64,000 nt of DNA. It comes from Mycobacterium kansasii ATCC 12478. GTDB lineage: Bacteria; Actinomycetota; Actinomycetes; Mycobacteriales; Mycobacteriaceae. This document shows positions 46,674 to 56,540 of this stretch, one piece after another. The notes under the pieces were generated by a model that saw only the letters and a list, made by a program, of their open reading frames with translations, did no database searches and was not told the origin of the DNA. The stretch covers positions 2,728,001-2,792,000 of the forward strand of contig NC_022663.1 in the NCBI RefSeq assembly GCF_000157895.3, read 5' to 3'. Position numbers and translations under genes: made by a program. How positions within the stretch are numbered: position 1 is the stretch's first letter; each line of letters starts with the position of its first letter.

Positions 46674-47369
46674 ATGACCTCGCATTACTCCGACGTCTGG
46701 ATCGTCATCCCCGCCTTCAACGAAGCCGCTGTGATCGGCGACGTAATTGCCGATGTGCGGTCCGTCTTCGACCACGTCGTCTGCGTCGACGACGGCAGCA
46801 CCGATGGCACCGGGGACATCGCCCTGAGGGCCGGCGCCCACCTGGTGCGCCATCCGGTCAACCTGGGCCAGGGCGCAGCCATCCAGACCGGCGTCGAGTA
46901 CGCCCGCAGCCAGCCCGGCGCTCAGGTGTTCGCCACGTTCGACGCCGACGGCCAGCACCGCGTCAAGGACGTGGCCGCCATGATCGACCGGCTGTCCGCC
47001 GGTGACGTGGACGTGGTGATCGGGACGCGGTTCGGCGGATCCGTCACCAACCGTCCACCGCTGCTGAAGCGACTCGTGCTGCAGACCGCGGCACGGCTGA
47101 GCCGACGAGGACGGCGGCTCGGCCTGACCGATACCAACAACGGGCTGCGGGTGTTCAACAAGACGGTCGCCGACGGCCTGAATTTCACCATGAGCGGCAT
47201 GAGCCACGCCACCGAATTCATCATGTTGATCGCTGAAAACCATTGGCGGGTAGCCGAAGAGCCCGTCGAAGTGCTCTACACCGAGTATTCGAAGTCCAAG
47301 GGCCAGCCACTGCTCAACGGCGTCAACATCATTTTCGACGGGTTCTTGCGAGGAAGGATACGGCGTTGA
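46674..47369 (+). CDS. ppgS: polyprenyl-phospho-N-acetylgalactosaminyl synthase PpgS (GT2)
   Basis: 231 residues, GT2 glycosyltransferase of the dolichyl-phosphate mannosyltransferase kind. Motifs are IPAFNEA (about 12-18), VDDGSTD (about 38-44) and FDADGQH (about 88-94). In M. tuberculosis Rv3631 is known to make polyprenyl-phosphate-GalNAc, which later provides the galactosamine of arabinogalactan. Its stop overlaps the start of the next gene by 4 bases. The flippase-like gene lies 35 bp upstream. Confidence 0.92.
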   Translation: MTSHYSDVWIVIPAFNEAAVIGDVIADVRSVFDHVVCVDDGSTDGTGDIALRAGAHLVRHPVNLGQGAAIQTGVEYARSQPGAQVFATFDADGQHRVKDVAAMIDRLSAGDVDVVIGTRFGGSVTNRPPLLKRLVLQTAARLSRRGRRLGLTDTNNGLRVFNKTVADGLNFTMSGMSHATEFIMLIAENHWRVAEEPVEVLYTEYSKSKGQPLLNGVNIIFDGFLRGRIRR

Positions 47370-47704
47370 ACTGGATCCAGGTGCTGCTGATCGGGTCGAT
47401 CGTCGTCCTGCTGGTGTATCTGCTGCGATCGCGCCGCAGCGCGCGCTCGCGGGCGTGGGTCAAGGTGGGGTACGTATTGTTCGTGCTGGGCGGCGTCTAC
47501 GCGGTGCTGCGGCCGGACGACACCACCGTGGTCGCACACTGGTTCGGGGTGCGCCGCGGCACCGACCTGATGCTCTACGCGCTGATCATGGCGTTCAGTT
47601 TCACCACTCTGAGCACCTATATGCGGTTCAAGGACCTGGAGTTGCGCTACGCACGGTTGGCCCGGGCAGTCGCGCTCGAGGGCGCTCAAGCGCCGCAGGC
47701 GTGA
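47366..47704 (+). CDS. small membrane protein, PpgS partner (Rv3632-like, DUF2304)
   Basis: 112 residues from TTG 47366, which overlaps the ppgS stop (TTGA) and has AGGAAGGA upstream. Three hydrophobic segments (about 4-20, 31-46 and 69-85), of the kind called DUF2304. In M. tuberculosis the corresponding small protein raises PpgS activity, so it likely keeps the enzyme at the membrane. The longer frame from 47243 lies inside ppgS and is rejected. Confidence 0.92.
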   Translation: MNWIQVLLIGSIVVLLVYLLRSRRSARSRAWVKVGYVLFVLGGVYAVLRPDDTTVVAHWFGVRRGTDLMLYALIMAFSFTTLSTYMRFKDLELRYARLARAVALEGAQAPQA

Positions 47705-47928
47705 CTGCGACGCAGCACCGGCGGATTCAGCAGTACGGCGGGTTCAGCCTCGCCTAACGGCCTCGTCAATTCTTCGGCGTCGCCGCCCTGCTGGGTGTAC
47801 ATTGCGGCTCAAGTCCAGGTGTTTCGCGGGCTCTTCGACTTCGTGTTGAAGTCACCGGGAGTTGCCGGCGTCCGCCCTGATGTTGCCCAGTGCAGGTACG
47901 CCGCGGGCACGGGGAGAAGGTGCACTGA

Positions 47929-50829
47929 ATGTCAGTCGAGTTCTGTTTGCTCGGCGACGTCGCGGTGCACGTCGACGGGCAGCGGCTCGACATCGGTCAT
48001 GCGCGGCAGCGGTGCGTACTGGTCGCGTTGCTGGTCGACGTCAACCACCCGATTGCGGTAGACCACTTGGTTGATCACGTGTGGTCGGATCATCCGCCGC
48101 ACCACGCTCGAAACTCGTTGGCCGGGTATGTGTCTCGACTGCGGAATCTGTTTTCGGATACCCGGGGCGTGGCGCTTGCCCGCGAGTCGGGCGGATATGT
48201 GCTGCAAACCGACGCCATGTCGGTGGACCTGCACCGGTTCCGGCATGTGGTACGTCAAGCTCGGGGCTGCCAGGATCCGCTGCAAGCCGCAGACCTGTTC
48301 GAACGCGCCCTGGGCATCTGGCGTGGCGAGCCGTTTCCCGCGCTGGACACACCATGGATCAATAGCCTGCGCAGCACTCTGTTAGGCGAGCGGCTGTCGG
48401 TGGTGTTGGACCGCAACGACGTCGCACTCCGCGTGGGACGCCACAGCGAGGTGCTGGTGGAACTCACCGCGGCGCATGCCGCCCACCCGCTCGATGAGCG
48501 CCTGGCCGGACAGCTGATGCTGGCCCAGTACCGCAGTGGCCGACAGGCGGATGCACTGGACACCTACCGGCAGATGCGGCAGCGACTTGCCGACGAGCTT
48601 GGCGTCGATCCCGGCGCATCGCTGGACCAGGTGCACCAGCAAATACTTTCCGGCGACGAGCAATCGCCAGGTCGCGCGCCGACGCCCCACCTGGTGGTCC
48701 CCGATCGGCCGCATTCGGCGCTGCTGCGGCGAACGACCAGCTTCGTCGGCCACACACACGAAGTGGCGCGCGTGATCGAGTCAATGGCCGAAGGTCCGCT
48801 GGTGACGTTGACCGGCGTCGGCGGCGTCGGCAAGACCCGGCTTGCGTTGGAGGTCGCGCGGCGCGAGCAAGACCGTTTCAGTGATGGTGTAGCCATCTGC
48901 GAACTGGCGCCGCTAGAGCATGGCGCAGCGGTCAGCCACACCATTGCCACAGCCTTGCATCTGCAGCAACAGCAGGGGTTGGGCATCGAAGAATCGGTGA
49001 TCGAATACCTGCGGGCCCGCGAAGTGCTTCTGGTCGCCGACAACTGCGAGCATGTCGTCGAAGCGGTCGCCCAACTGCTGGCGCGGATCATCCAGCACTG
49101 CCCGAAAGTGGCGGTGCTGACGACCAGTCGCCAGCCACTTGCGATCGATGGCGAACGGATTGTGGTCGTTCCACCGCTGACCGTCGACGATGCCACCCGC
49201 TTGTTTGCTGACCGAGCCCGAGCGGGCCGGCCGGATTTTCATCTCCAAGATCAGCCGGAGGGCGCGGTCGCGGAGATCTGCCGGCTGGTGGATTGTCTAC
49301 CGCTGGCAGTGGAGCTGGCGGCGGCCCGCATGCGGATGATGAGCAGCACCGACGTCATACGGCGTCTGGACACTCTTGGTGTGTTGCGCGGCGGCGCGCG
49401 GGGCAGCCTGCCGCGCCAGCAAAGCATGTCCGCCGCAATCGACTGGTCGTATCAGCTACTCACCCAGGCTGAACAAGCACTGTTTCTGCGGCTCTCCGTC
49501 TTCGCCGGGAGCTTCGACCTGGATGCCGCGCACGGCGTGTGCGGCTCCGACGGCGACGTCGCAGAGGACACGCTAGACCTGCTCGCCGGTTTGGTCGACA
49601 AGTCGATGGTGGTGGTGCGCAGCGTCACCGGCCGGACTCGCTACGGCATCCTGGAAACCCTTCGGGCCTTCGGCCGCGAGCACCTGCGCGAGGCCGGACT
49701 CACCGACACATACGCCGCCCGGCATGCGACCTACTACACCGAACTGGCCGAGCGCGCCGCAACCGGACTGCACGATAGCCAGGAGCAGGACTGGGTCGAG
49801 CGGATGATGCCGGATTACGACAACCTTCGCGCCGCGTTCGAGCGCGCGATGGCCGACACCGACACCGACCTTGCCCTTCGTCTGGTCGCGGCATTACCCG
49901 AGCTTCTCGGGCTACGCATTGGCTACGAAATGGCCGAGTGGGCCGAACGCCTGATCACGGTCACCCGCCCCGAGCATCCGTTGTTCGCCACGGCCGTCGG
50001 GGTGGCGGCACGCGGCGCCTGGGCCCACGGCGACTATGCTCACGCGCGGTCCCTGGCGGAGCTCGCCCAGAGGCAGGTGCCCGGCCCCGGTACCGCACGG
50101 GTGGCCTACCCGGCAGACGTGCTGGCCGACGTCACCTTCTTTGAGGGCGATTCGCAGTGGGCCCTGGATTACTGGGAAGGCGAGGTGACCCGCGCCCGCG
50201 CCGATGCCGACCCGATCCGGCTGGTGTGGACGCTGTATGAGGTTGCGATCTGTTCGGGCGCGCTGGGCAAACCGGACTACGGGCTACCCGCTGCGCAGGA
50301 GGCGGTGACGCTCGCCGACAGCACCGGCAACCCGACAGCGCGGTCGATGGCCTATTTCTCGCTTGGCTACCTGCTTAAGAGATCGGAGCCGGTGCGCGCG
50401 ACAGCCCTGTTCGACCAGGCGGCAGAGCTGGCTGCGGCGGTGCAGAACTTCTGGCACAGCGGCACCGCATTGATGTCGGCCGCAGCGACCCGCGCCGTAC
50501 ACGGCGATCCCATCGAGGCGGCGCGTATGTTCATCGAGGTGCTCGACCACTGGGACCGGGTCGGTGACTGGTTCGAACAAGGGGCGGCGCTGCGATACAT
50601 CACCCGGCTGCTGCTCCGATTGGGCGCTGACGACGACGCCGCCTTCCTCCACTGCGCGTTTATCAAGGCTGGCATGCCGTCGCCGTTGCGCGACGAACAA
50701 TTGGAGACGCTGGTCGACCGTTTGGGCGCCAACCGATTCGAAGCACACCGTGTCTCAGTCAGCGACAGCGCCGCGATGGTGGCTCGGGCTCGGTCGAGCC
50801 TGCACCGGTTCGTCACTCCCCCGGCATGA
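47929..50829 (+). CDS. SARP/AfsR-type transcriptional regulator with NB-ARC and TPR domains
   Basis: 966 residues. N-terminal OmpR-like winged helix (about 1-95), bacterial transcriptional activation domain (about 97-240), NB-ARC/STAND ATPase with Walker A GVGGVGKT (296-303) and a later VADNCEH Walker B-like motif (about 370), a winged-helix spacer, then TPR-like helices (about 620-950). Such one-protein regulators act as ATP-driven switches for secondary metabolism and cell-wall genes. The ATG has a GGAGAAGG site nearby. It stands alone; in M. tuberculosis I recall Rv3633 here instead. A target cannot be named. Confidence 0.93.
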   Translation: MSVEFCLLGDVAVHVDGQRLDIGHARQRCVLVALLVDVNHPIAVDHLVDHVWSDHPPHHARNSLAGYVSRLRNLFSDTRGVALARESGGYVLQTDAMSVDLHRFRHVVRQARGCQDPLQAADLFERALGIWRGEPFPALDTPWINSLRSTLLGERLSVVLDRNDVALRVGRHSEVLVELTAAHAAHPLDERLAGQLMLAQYRSGRQADALDTYRQMRQRLADELGVDPGASLDQVHQQILSGDEQSPGRAPTPHLVVPDRPHSALLRRTTSFVGHTHEVARVIESMAEGPLVTLTGVGGVGKTRLALEVARREQDRFSDGVAICELAPLEHGAAVSHTIATALHLQQQQGLGIEESVIEYLRAREVLLVADNCEHVVEAVAQLLARIIQHCPKVAVLTTSRQPLAIDGERIVVVPPLTVDDATRLFADRARAGRPDFHLQDQPEGAVAEICRLVDCLPLAVELAAARMRMMSSTDVIRRLDTLGVLRGGARGSLPRQQSMSAAIDWSYQLLTQAEQALFLRLSVFAGSFDLDAAHGVCGSDGDVAEDTLDLLAGLVDKSMVVVRSVTGRTRYGILETLRAFGREHLREAGLTDTYAARHATYYTELAERAATGLHDSQEQDWVERMMPDYDNLRAAFERAMADTDTDLALRLVAALPELLGLRIGYEMAEWAERLITVTRPEHPLFATAVGVAARGAWAHGDYAHARSLAELAQRQVPGPGTARVAYPADVLADVTFFEGDSQWALDYWEGEVTRARADADPIRLVWTLYEVAICSGALGKPDYGLPAAQEAVTLADSTGNPTARSMAYFSLGYLLKRSEPVRATALFDQAAELAAAVQNFWHSGTALMSAAATRAVHGDPIEAARMFIEVLDHWDRVGDWFEQGAALRYITRLLLRLGADDDAAFLHCAFIKAGMPSPLRDEQLETLVDRLGANRFEAHRVSVSDSAAMVARARSSLHRFVTPPA

Positions 50830-50956
50830 CGCGCTGACCAGGCCAAACGGTCCGCACAAGCGCATTTCATGATTCGTCAAGGCCTGCCGCACACCCTCCA
50901 GGCACCCTAGGGCCAGCAGCCGGCGCCCGCGCGCGCCGCATGCCCTAGGAGGACCC

Positions 50957-53208
50957 ATGTCGTTTGTCATCGCCGCACCGGATGTGGTGGCTGCCGCAGC
51001 CGGTGATCTGTCGAGAGTCGGCTCTGCCCTAGCCCAGGCGAATGCCGCGGCCGCAGGCCCGACATTGTCGGTGCTGGCGCCCGCTGTCGATGAGGTGTCG
51101 ACGGCGCTGGCGGCGTTGTTCGGTGACCACGCTGCGACATACCAGGCCTTCAGCGCTGAGGCGGCGGCATTTCACGACCAGTTTGTGCGCACCCTGCAGG
51201 CCAGCGCGAGCGCCTATGCGATCACCGATGTCACCAGCGCCGGGCAGCAGCTGCTTAACGCGATCAACGCGCCCACCCTGGCGTTGTTGGGCCGCCCGTT
51301 GATCGGCAATGGTGCCGACGGCGCCCCGGGCACCGGTCAGAACGGCGGCGATGGCGGGCTATTGATCGGCAACGGCGGCAACGGCGGCTCCGGCGGGACT
51401 GTCAGCGTCAATTCGCGGACGCGCGGCTTGCCCGGCGGAAACGGGGGGTCCGCCGGGCTGATCGGCAATGGCGGACGCGGCGGGATTGGTGGAGCCGGCG
51501 GGGATAGTGGGGCCGGCGGCAACGGTGGAAATGGCGGGCTGTTGTTCGGTCATGGCGGGGCCGGCGGGCCAGGTGGACTCGCCGCCAACATTGGCGGACC
51601 CGGGGGCAATGGCGGCGCCGGCGGGCTGCTGTTCGGCAATGGCGGGGCCGGCGGCGCCGGCGCCATCGCGTCTGCCTTCAGTGGCAACGGCGGCAACGGT
51701 GGCGCTGCCGGCATGATTGGCGACGGCGGGCCGGGGGGCGCCGGCGGGGTCGGCAGCCACTGGGGCGGCAACGGTGGTGTTGGCGGCGCCGCCGGCCTGA
51801 TCGGCAACGGCGGGCTCGGCGGAGCGGGCGGGTTCGCCTCCAACCGCGCCGGACTCGGCGCTGACGGTGGGGCAGGCGGACTCCTGTTCGGAGATGGCGG
51901 CGACGGCGGTCACGGTGGCACCAGCAACGCCGGAACGGCGGGGGCGGGCGGGCATGGCGGGAGCGCACGAGGGCTGTTCGGCGGCGGCGGAGACGGCGGC
52001 GCCGGCGGGACCAGCTACCTCGACCCCTACCGCGGAGGCAATTGGGACAAGTTCGGCGGCGACGGCGGTAACGGCGGCGCCGCGGGCGTGTTCGGTAGCG
52101 GCGGCACCGGGGGCGCCGGCGGCGACGGCGTGGCACGCGGTGGCGCCGGCGGCCACGGCGGCGCCGGGGGCGGCTGCTGGGCAACGGCGGCGACGGCGGC
52201 CACGGCGGGGCCGGCGGTGTGGGTGAGATTCTCAAACCCGCCGACGGTGAAAATACCGACAAGTTCGGCGGGGCCGGCGGCAACGGCGGAGCCGCTGGCC
52301 TGCTCGGCAACGGTGGTGCAGGCGGCGCCGGTGGTGTCGGCGGCGCCGGAAGCAATGGACCCGCGCGCGGCGGCGACGGCGGCCACGGCGGCACAGGCGG
52401 GCAGCTGCTGGGCAACGGCGGCGACGGCGGTCACGGCGGCGCCGGCGCTACCAGGGACATCAGCCTCCCCGCTCCAGGTGAGAACACCGACAAGTTCGGC
52501 GGAGCGGGCGGCGACGGCGGAGCCGCCGGCCTGCTCGGCAACGGTGGTGCAGGCGGCGCCGGCGGCAGCGGACTTACGCGCGGCGGCGACGGCGGCGCTG
52601 GTGGCTCCGGCGGGAGCTTCGCCGGCAACGCTGGCGGCGGCGGAGCCGGCGGCATTGCCACCGAGGGAGTAGCCGGCGCGGGCGGCACGGGAGGAAGCGC
52701 TGGCGGGTGGTTCGGCCAGGGTGGGGCCGGTGGGGCCGGTGGTGACATCCGCGCCAGCAAGATCGTGCCCACCAGTGCGGGTAGGGGCGGTGACGGCGGA
52801 GCCGGCGGGATGCTGGCCGGCAGCGGCGGCGCCGGCGGGCAAGGCGGCACTTCCAACGGCGGGACGGGCGGCAACGGCGGCGACGGCGGCCACGCACGGG
52901 GCCTGTTCGGCGACGGCGGCAACGGGGGTTACGGCGGGTTCGGGCGGTCCCAGGGCCGCGGCGGCGACGGCGGCAACGCTGGGTTGTTGATCGGTAACGG
53001 CGGCAACGGTGGGTGGGGTGCGGCCGGAACCAATTCGGTTGCCGGCGGTCGCGGCGGCGACGGCGGCGATGCCGGCATCCTGTTCGGCTTCGGCGGCAAC
53101 GGCGGGGACGGTGGTCTCAGCGGCGGCCTGGCCGGCGGTGGCGAGGGTGGTACCGGCGGTCGCGGCGCGGCGATTGGGGCACCCGGGGCACCTGGCGCCG
53201 ACGGGTGA
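50957..53208 (+). pseudogene. PE_PGRS gene with a one-base frameshift in a G5 run
   Basis: ATG 50957 follows AGGAGGA and begins a normal PE domain (MSFVIAAPDVVAAAAGDLSR, 1-93), linker with LLGRPLIGNGADG, then PGRS. After GGHGGAGG at about 52165 the frame leaves the Gly-rich pattern and reads non-Gly sequence to 52672, while the +1-compensated frame continues with PGRS (GRLLGNGGDGGHGG and so on) to a stop at 53208. A single added base in GGGGG 52166-52170 would give one 750-residue protein. It may be a real pseudogene, a phase-variable gene, or a sequencing error. The stop lies 42 bp from galE1. Confidence 0.85.
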
Positions 53209-53250
53209 CGTGGTGTGGCGCTGGGCGGCGGCGGGTAGCTGATCCCCGAG

Positions 53251-54186
53251 TTACGCGTGCCGGAAGTACTCCACCGTGCGACGCACGCCCTCGGCCAGCT
53301 CCACCCGGGGCCGCCAACCCAAAACCCGCTCGGCCAAGCCGATGTCGAGGCAGGACCGCTGCAGGTCGCCGAGGCGATCCGGGTGGAACTCCGGGTCGTC
53401 GGGTCCCCCGACCGCCGCGGCGACCGCCGAATGCAGTTGGCGGTCGGAGGTTTCGACGCCGGTGCCGACGTTGAAACGCTGCCCACCGCCCGCTTCCCCG
53501 GATGCCTTGACGAAGGCGTCCACCACGTCGTCGACGTACACGTAGTCGCGGGTTTTTCCGCCGTCGCCGAACACCTTGGTGGGCTTACCCGACAGCAGCG
53601 CCTGGGCGAAGATCGCCACCACGCCCGCTTCACCGTGCGGATCCTGGCGGGGTCCGTAGACATTGGCCGGTGCGATGTGCGAACAGTCCAGGCCGTACAG
53701 ATGCCGGAAGGTGTTCAGGTAGATCTCCCCGGCCACCTTGCCCGCGGCGTACGGCGAAGCGGGATCAGTCGGGGCGTCCTCACCAGTCGGGTACACCGGC
53801 GGGACGCCGTAGATGGATCCGCCCGAGGAGGTGTGCACGACCTTGCGGACCCGGGTGCGGCGTGCCGCTTCCGCCAGCCGCACCGTGCCGATCACGTTCA
53901 CCTCGGCGTCGAATTGCGGGTCGGCCACCGAATGCCGGACGTCTATCTGCGCCGCCAGGTGAAACACCACCTCGGGCCGGTGCTGGTCGAGGATGGCCTG
54001 CAAATCGGCGGTCACGATGTCGGCCTCGACGAAAGTGTGTGCGGGGTGCTCGGCGAGGTGCTCGAGGTTGGTGGCCCGGCCGGTCGCGAAATTGTCCAGC
54101 CCGATTACCGTGTGACCGTCGGCGAGCAGACGGTCGACTAGCGTCGATCCGATGAAACCGGCTGCCCCGGTGACGAGTGCGCGCAC
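53251..54186 (-). CDS. galE1: UDP-glucose 4-epimerase GalE1
   Basis: 311 residues, extended SDR family. NAD+ motif TGAAGFIG (about 5-12), catalytic Ser/Tyr/Lys with YAAGK (Tyr about 144) and the Ser in HTSSGGSIYG (about 118-127). It interconverts UDP-glucose and UDP-galactose for the arabinogalactan galactan. GTG 54186 gives MRALVTGAAG; the frame extends 14 codons upstream without family likeness. Its 5' end overlaps the divergent gene's start region. Confidence 0.97.
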   Translation of the reverse strand: MRALVTGAAGFIGSTLVDRLLADGHTVIGLDNFATGRATNLEHLAEHPAHTFVEADIVTADLQAILDQHRPEVVFHLAAQIDVRHSVADPQFDAEVNVIGTVRLAEAARRTRVRKVVHTSSGGSIYGVPPVYPTGEDAPTDPASPYAAGKVAGEIYLNTFRHLYGLDCSHIAPANVYGPRQDPHGEAGVVAIFAQALLSGKPTKVFGDGGKTRDYVYVDDVVDAFVKASGEAGGGQRFNVGTGVETSDRQLHSAVAAAVGGPDDPEFHPDRLGDLQRSCLDIGLAERVLGWRPRVELAEGVRRTVEYFRHA

Positions 54187-55957
54187 CGGCCCACCATACA
54201 GAGTGGCGTTGGCGGCCGCGTTACTCATCGCAGTTCAACTGGGCGTTCGCGCGGTTCTGGCATTCGGGGGTTACTTCTACTGGGACGATCTGATCCTGGT
54301 GGGGAAGGCCGGCACCCAGGGCCTGTTGTCGCCGTCGTATCTGTTCGACGACCATGACGGACACGTGATGCCGGGTGCTTTCCTGGTTGGCGGTGCGATC
54401 ATCCGGGCGGCGCCACTGGTCTGGACCGGTCCGGCGATCAGCCTGGTGGTGCTGCAGCTGCTGGCGTCGCTGGCATTGCTGCGGGCGCTGCAGGTGATCC
54501 TGGGCTGGCGTCCGGTTCTGTTGATTCCCTTGACGTTCGCGTTGTTCACCCCGCTGGGCGTGCCCGGGTTCGCATGGTGGGCGGCGGCGCTGAACTCGTT
54601 GCCGATGCTGGCGGCGTTGGCCTGGGTGTGCGCCGACGCGGTCCTGCTGATCCGCACCGGCAACCCGCGATACGCGGTGACCGGCGTACTGGTTTACCTC
54701 GTCGGTCTGCTGTTCTTCGAGAAGGCCGCGGTCATCCCGTTTGTCGCTTTTGCGGTGGCCGCCCTGTGGTGTCACGTCGGCGGCGACCCGAGGTCGCTGC
54801 GGACGGTATGGCGGGCGGGCTTGCGGTTATGGACGGCCTCGCTGGCGCTGACCGCCGCCTGGGTGGCGCTGTATCTGGTGGTGGTCAACCAGAAACGGTG
54901 GAGCTCGGACCTTTCGATGACGTGGAATCTGCTGTGCCGCTCGATCACCCACGGCATCGTGCCGGGCCTGGCCGGCGGGCCCTGGCACTGGGATCGCTGG
55001 GCGCCGGCGTCGCCGTGGGGCACGCCACCGCCGGCGGTGATGACCCTCGGCTGGTTGGTGTTGCTTGGCGTGCTTGGGCTTTCGTTGATCCGCAAGCGGC
55101 GCATCGGTCCGGTCTGGTTGACCGCGGCAGGCTACACCGTCGCATGCCAGGTTCCCGTTTATCTGATGCGCTCGTCACGGTTCACCGCGCTCGAATTAGC
55201 CCAAACACTAAGGTATTTGCCGGATCTCGTGGTCGTGCTGGCGCTGCTGGGCGCTGTCGCGTGCACTGCGCCCAACCGGCCGTCACGGTGGCTGGACGCG
55301 TCACTGATGCGCGCTGCCGTGACGACCGGCCTGACGGCGCTGTTCCTGGCCAGCTGTCTGTATTCGACGTCGACATTCCTGACCAGTTGGCGCGACAATC
55401 CGACCAAGGCGTACCTGCAGAACGCGAAGGCAAGTCTGGCTGCGGCACATGCTGATTCGAATGCGCCGCTGCTGGATCAGGAAGTCGACCCGCTGGTGCT
55501 GCAGCGGGTGGCCTGGCCGGAGAACCTGGCCAGCCACATGTTCGCGCTACTGCGCGACCGGCCCGAATTCGAAACTGCGACAACGCGATTGCGTATGTTC
55601 AATAGTTCCGGCAGTCTGGTCGACGCGCGAGTGACCTGGGTCCGCACCATTGTTCCCGGCCCGCAGCCGCGCTGCGGCTACTTCACCCAACCGGACCAGC
55701 CGACTCGGCTGGTCCTCGACGGCCCGCTGCTGCCCGCCGACTGGACCGTCGAACTCAACTACCTGGCCAACAGCGACGGATCGATGACGCTGTCACTGTC
55801 CGACGGACCCGAGCGGAAGGTCCCGGTGCATCCCGGCCTCAACCGCGTCTACGCCCGGCTGCCCGGCGCCGGGGATGCGATCACGGTGCGGGCCAACACC
55901 ACGGCGCTGTCGCTGTGCATCGCGTCGGGTCCGGTGGGTTACCTGGCGCCGATGTGA
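54170..55957 (+). CDS. large integral membrane protein (Rv3635-like, GT-C-type topology)
   Basis: About 595 residues from GTG 54170 (54203 is a shorter option, 584 residues; 54152 is the longest frame). About 10 or 11 helices in the first 420 residues, then a soluble extracytoplasmic domain with Cys pairs (RCGYF and LCIAS). The YFYWDDL motif near residue 43 (two Asp in the first extracytoplasmic loop) is a common sign of GT-C glycosyltransferases using lipid-linked donors. The partnership with galE1, a few kb from ppgS, suggests cell-wall sugar transfer; this is inference. Confidence 0.88.
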   Translation: MTSARTGPPYRVALAAALLIAVQLGVRAVLAFGGYFYWDDLILVGKAGTQGLLSPSYLFDDHDGHVMPGAFLVGGAIIRAAPLVWTGPAISLVVLQLLASLALLRALQVILGWRPVLLIPLTFALFTPLGVPGFAWWAAALNSLPMLAALAWVCADAVLLIRTGNPRYAVTGVLVYLVGLLFFEKAAVIPFVAFAVAALWCHVGGDPRSLRTVWRAGLRLWTASLALTAAWVALYLVVVNQKRWSSDLSMTWNLLCRSITHGIVPGLAGGPWHWDRWAPASPWGTPPPAVMTLGWLVLLGVLGLSLIRKRRIGPVWLTAAGYTVACQVPVYLMRSSRFTALELAQTLRYLPDLVVVLALLGAVACTAPNRPSRWLDASLMRAAVTTGLTALFLASCLYSTSTFLTSWRDNPTKAYLQNAKASLAAAHADSNAPLLDQEVDPLVLQRVAWPENLASHMFALLRDRPEFETATTRLRMFNSSGSLVDARVTWVRTIVPGPQPRCGYFTQPDQPTRLVLDGPLLPADWTVELNYLANSDGSMTLSLSDGPERKVPVHPGLNRVYARLPGAGDAITVRANTTALSLCIASGPVGYLAPM

Positions 55958-56077
55958 TCCCGGTGCGCGAATTCACGCCGACGCGCCCAGCGTGACGTTG
56001 CGAGCCGGAGCGGGAAGCCATTCTCCAGCTCGCCGCGGTGTAATGATTGAGGTGCGGTAGTCCGAAGGGGATTCGCA

Positions 56078-56401
56078 ATGACTGCAGTCAAGATGACGCT
56101 GCCGCGGCGGATGGCCGCATTCATCGCCAGCCTGGACGCCGCAGCGATGGCCGGAGGGCTGCTCGCTGTCGCGCCGCCAGCCAATGCCGGCTGCCAGTAC
56201 GGAGGAATCGGCGTGATCAACAAGTGCGATGGGCCCATCCAGCCGGACGGCACCTGGCAACGTTGCGTGACATTTGCCAACTGGGTGCCCCACGGCGCCA
56301 GTTCCTACCTCGTGCCCGACAAGCACTGCGATGTGATGGGCGCTGACCAGCACCCAGCGGATTTCGCCTTCGCTGACCCACCGATGCACATCGACGACTG
56401 A
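56078..56401 (+). CDS. small secreted CDGP-type protein
   Basis: 107 residues. Signal peptide (about 1-37) with cleavage after ANA, then a mature protein of about 70 residues with GCQYGG at its start, INKCDGPIQPDGTWQRC and a last Cys in DKHCDV: four Cys in all, probably two disulfides. The CDGP motif gives the name of a family of small exported mycobacterial proteins of unknown role. It has its own promoter region of about 120 bp and lies next to tRNA-Thr, where M. tuberculosis has insertion-sequence genes (Rv3636-Rv3640, from memory). Confidence 0.85.
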   Translation: MTAVKMTLPRRMAAFIASLDAAAMAGGLLAVAPPANAGCQYGGIGVINKCDGPIQPDGTWQRCVTFANWVPHGASSYLVPDKHCDVMGADQHPADFAFADPPMHIDD

Positions 56402-56411
56402 GCTTCGTTGG

Positions 56412-56484
56412 AGCCGCCTGGGGGAATCGAACCCCCGACCTATTCATTACGAGTGAATCGCTCTACCGACTGAGCTAAGGCGGC
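56412..56484 (-). tRNA. tRNA-Thr (anticodon CGT)
   Basis: 73 nt on the minus strand. Seven-base acceptor stem GCCGCCT/AGGCGGC with discriminator T, D arm GCTC...GAGC, anticodon stem ATTCA/TGAAT with loop CTCGTAA giving anticodon CGT (reads ACG), and a T arm GGGGG-TTCGATT-CCCCC. No 3' CCA encoded. Position before the DNA polymerase III gene matches M. tuberculosis as I recall. Confidence 0.97.
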
Positions 56485-56540
56485 TGTACCCGCTGGCGCC
56501 ATCGCGCCGGGCGGCACGAGTCTACGGCAGGCGGGCAAAA

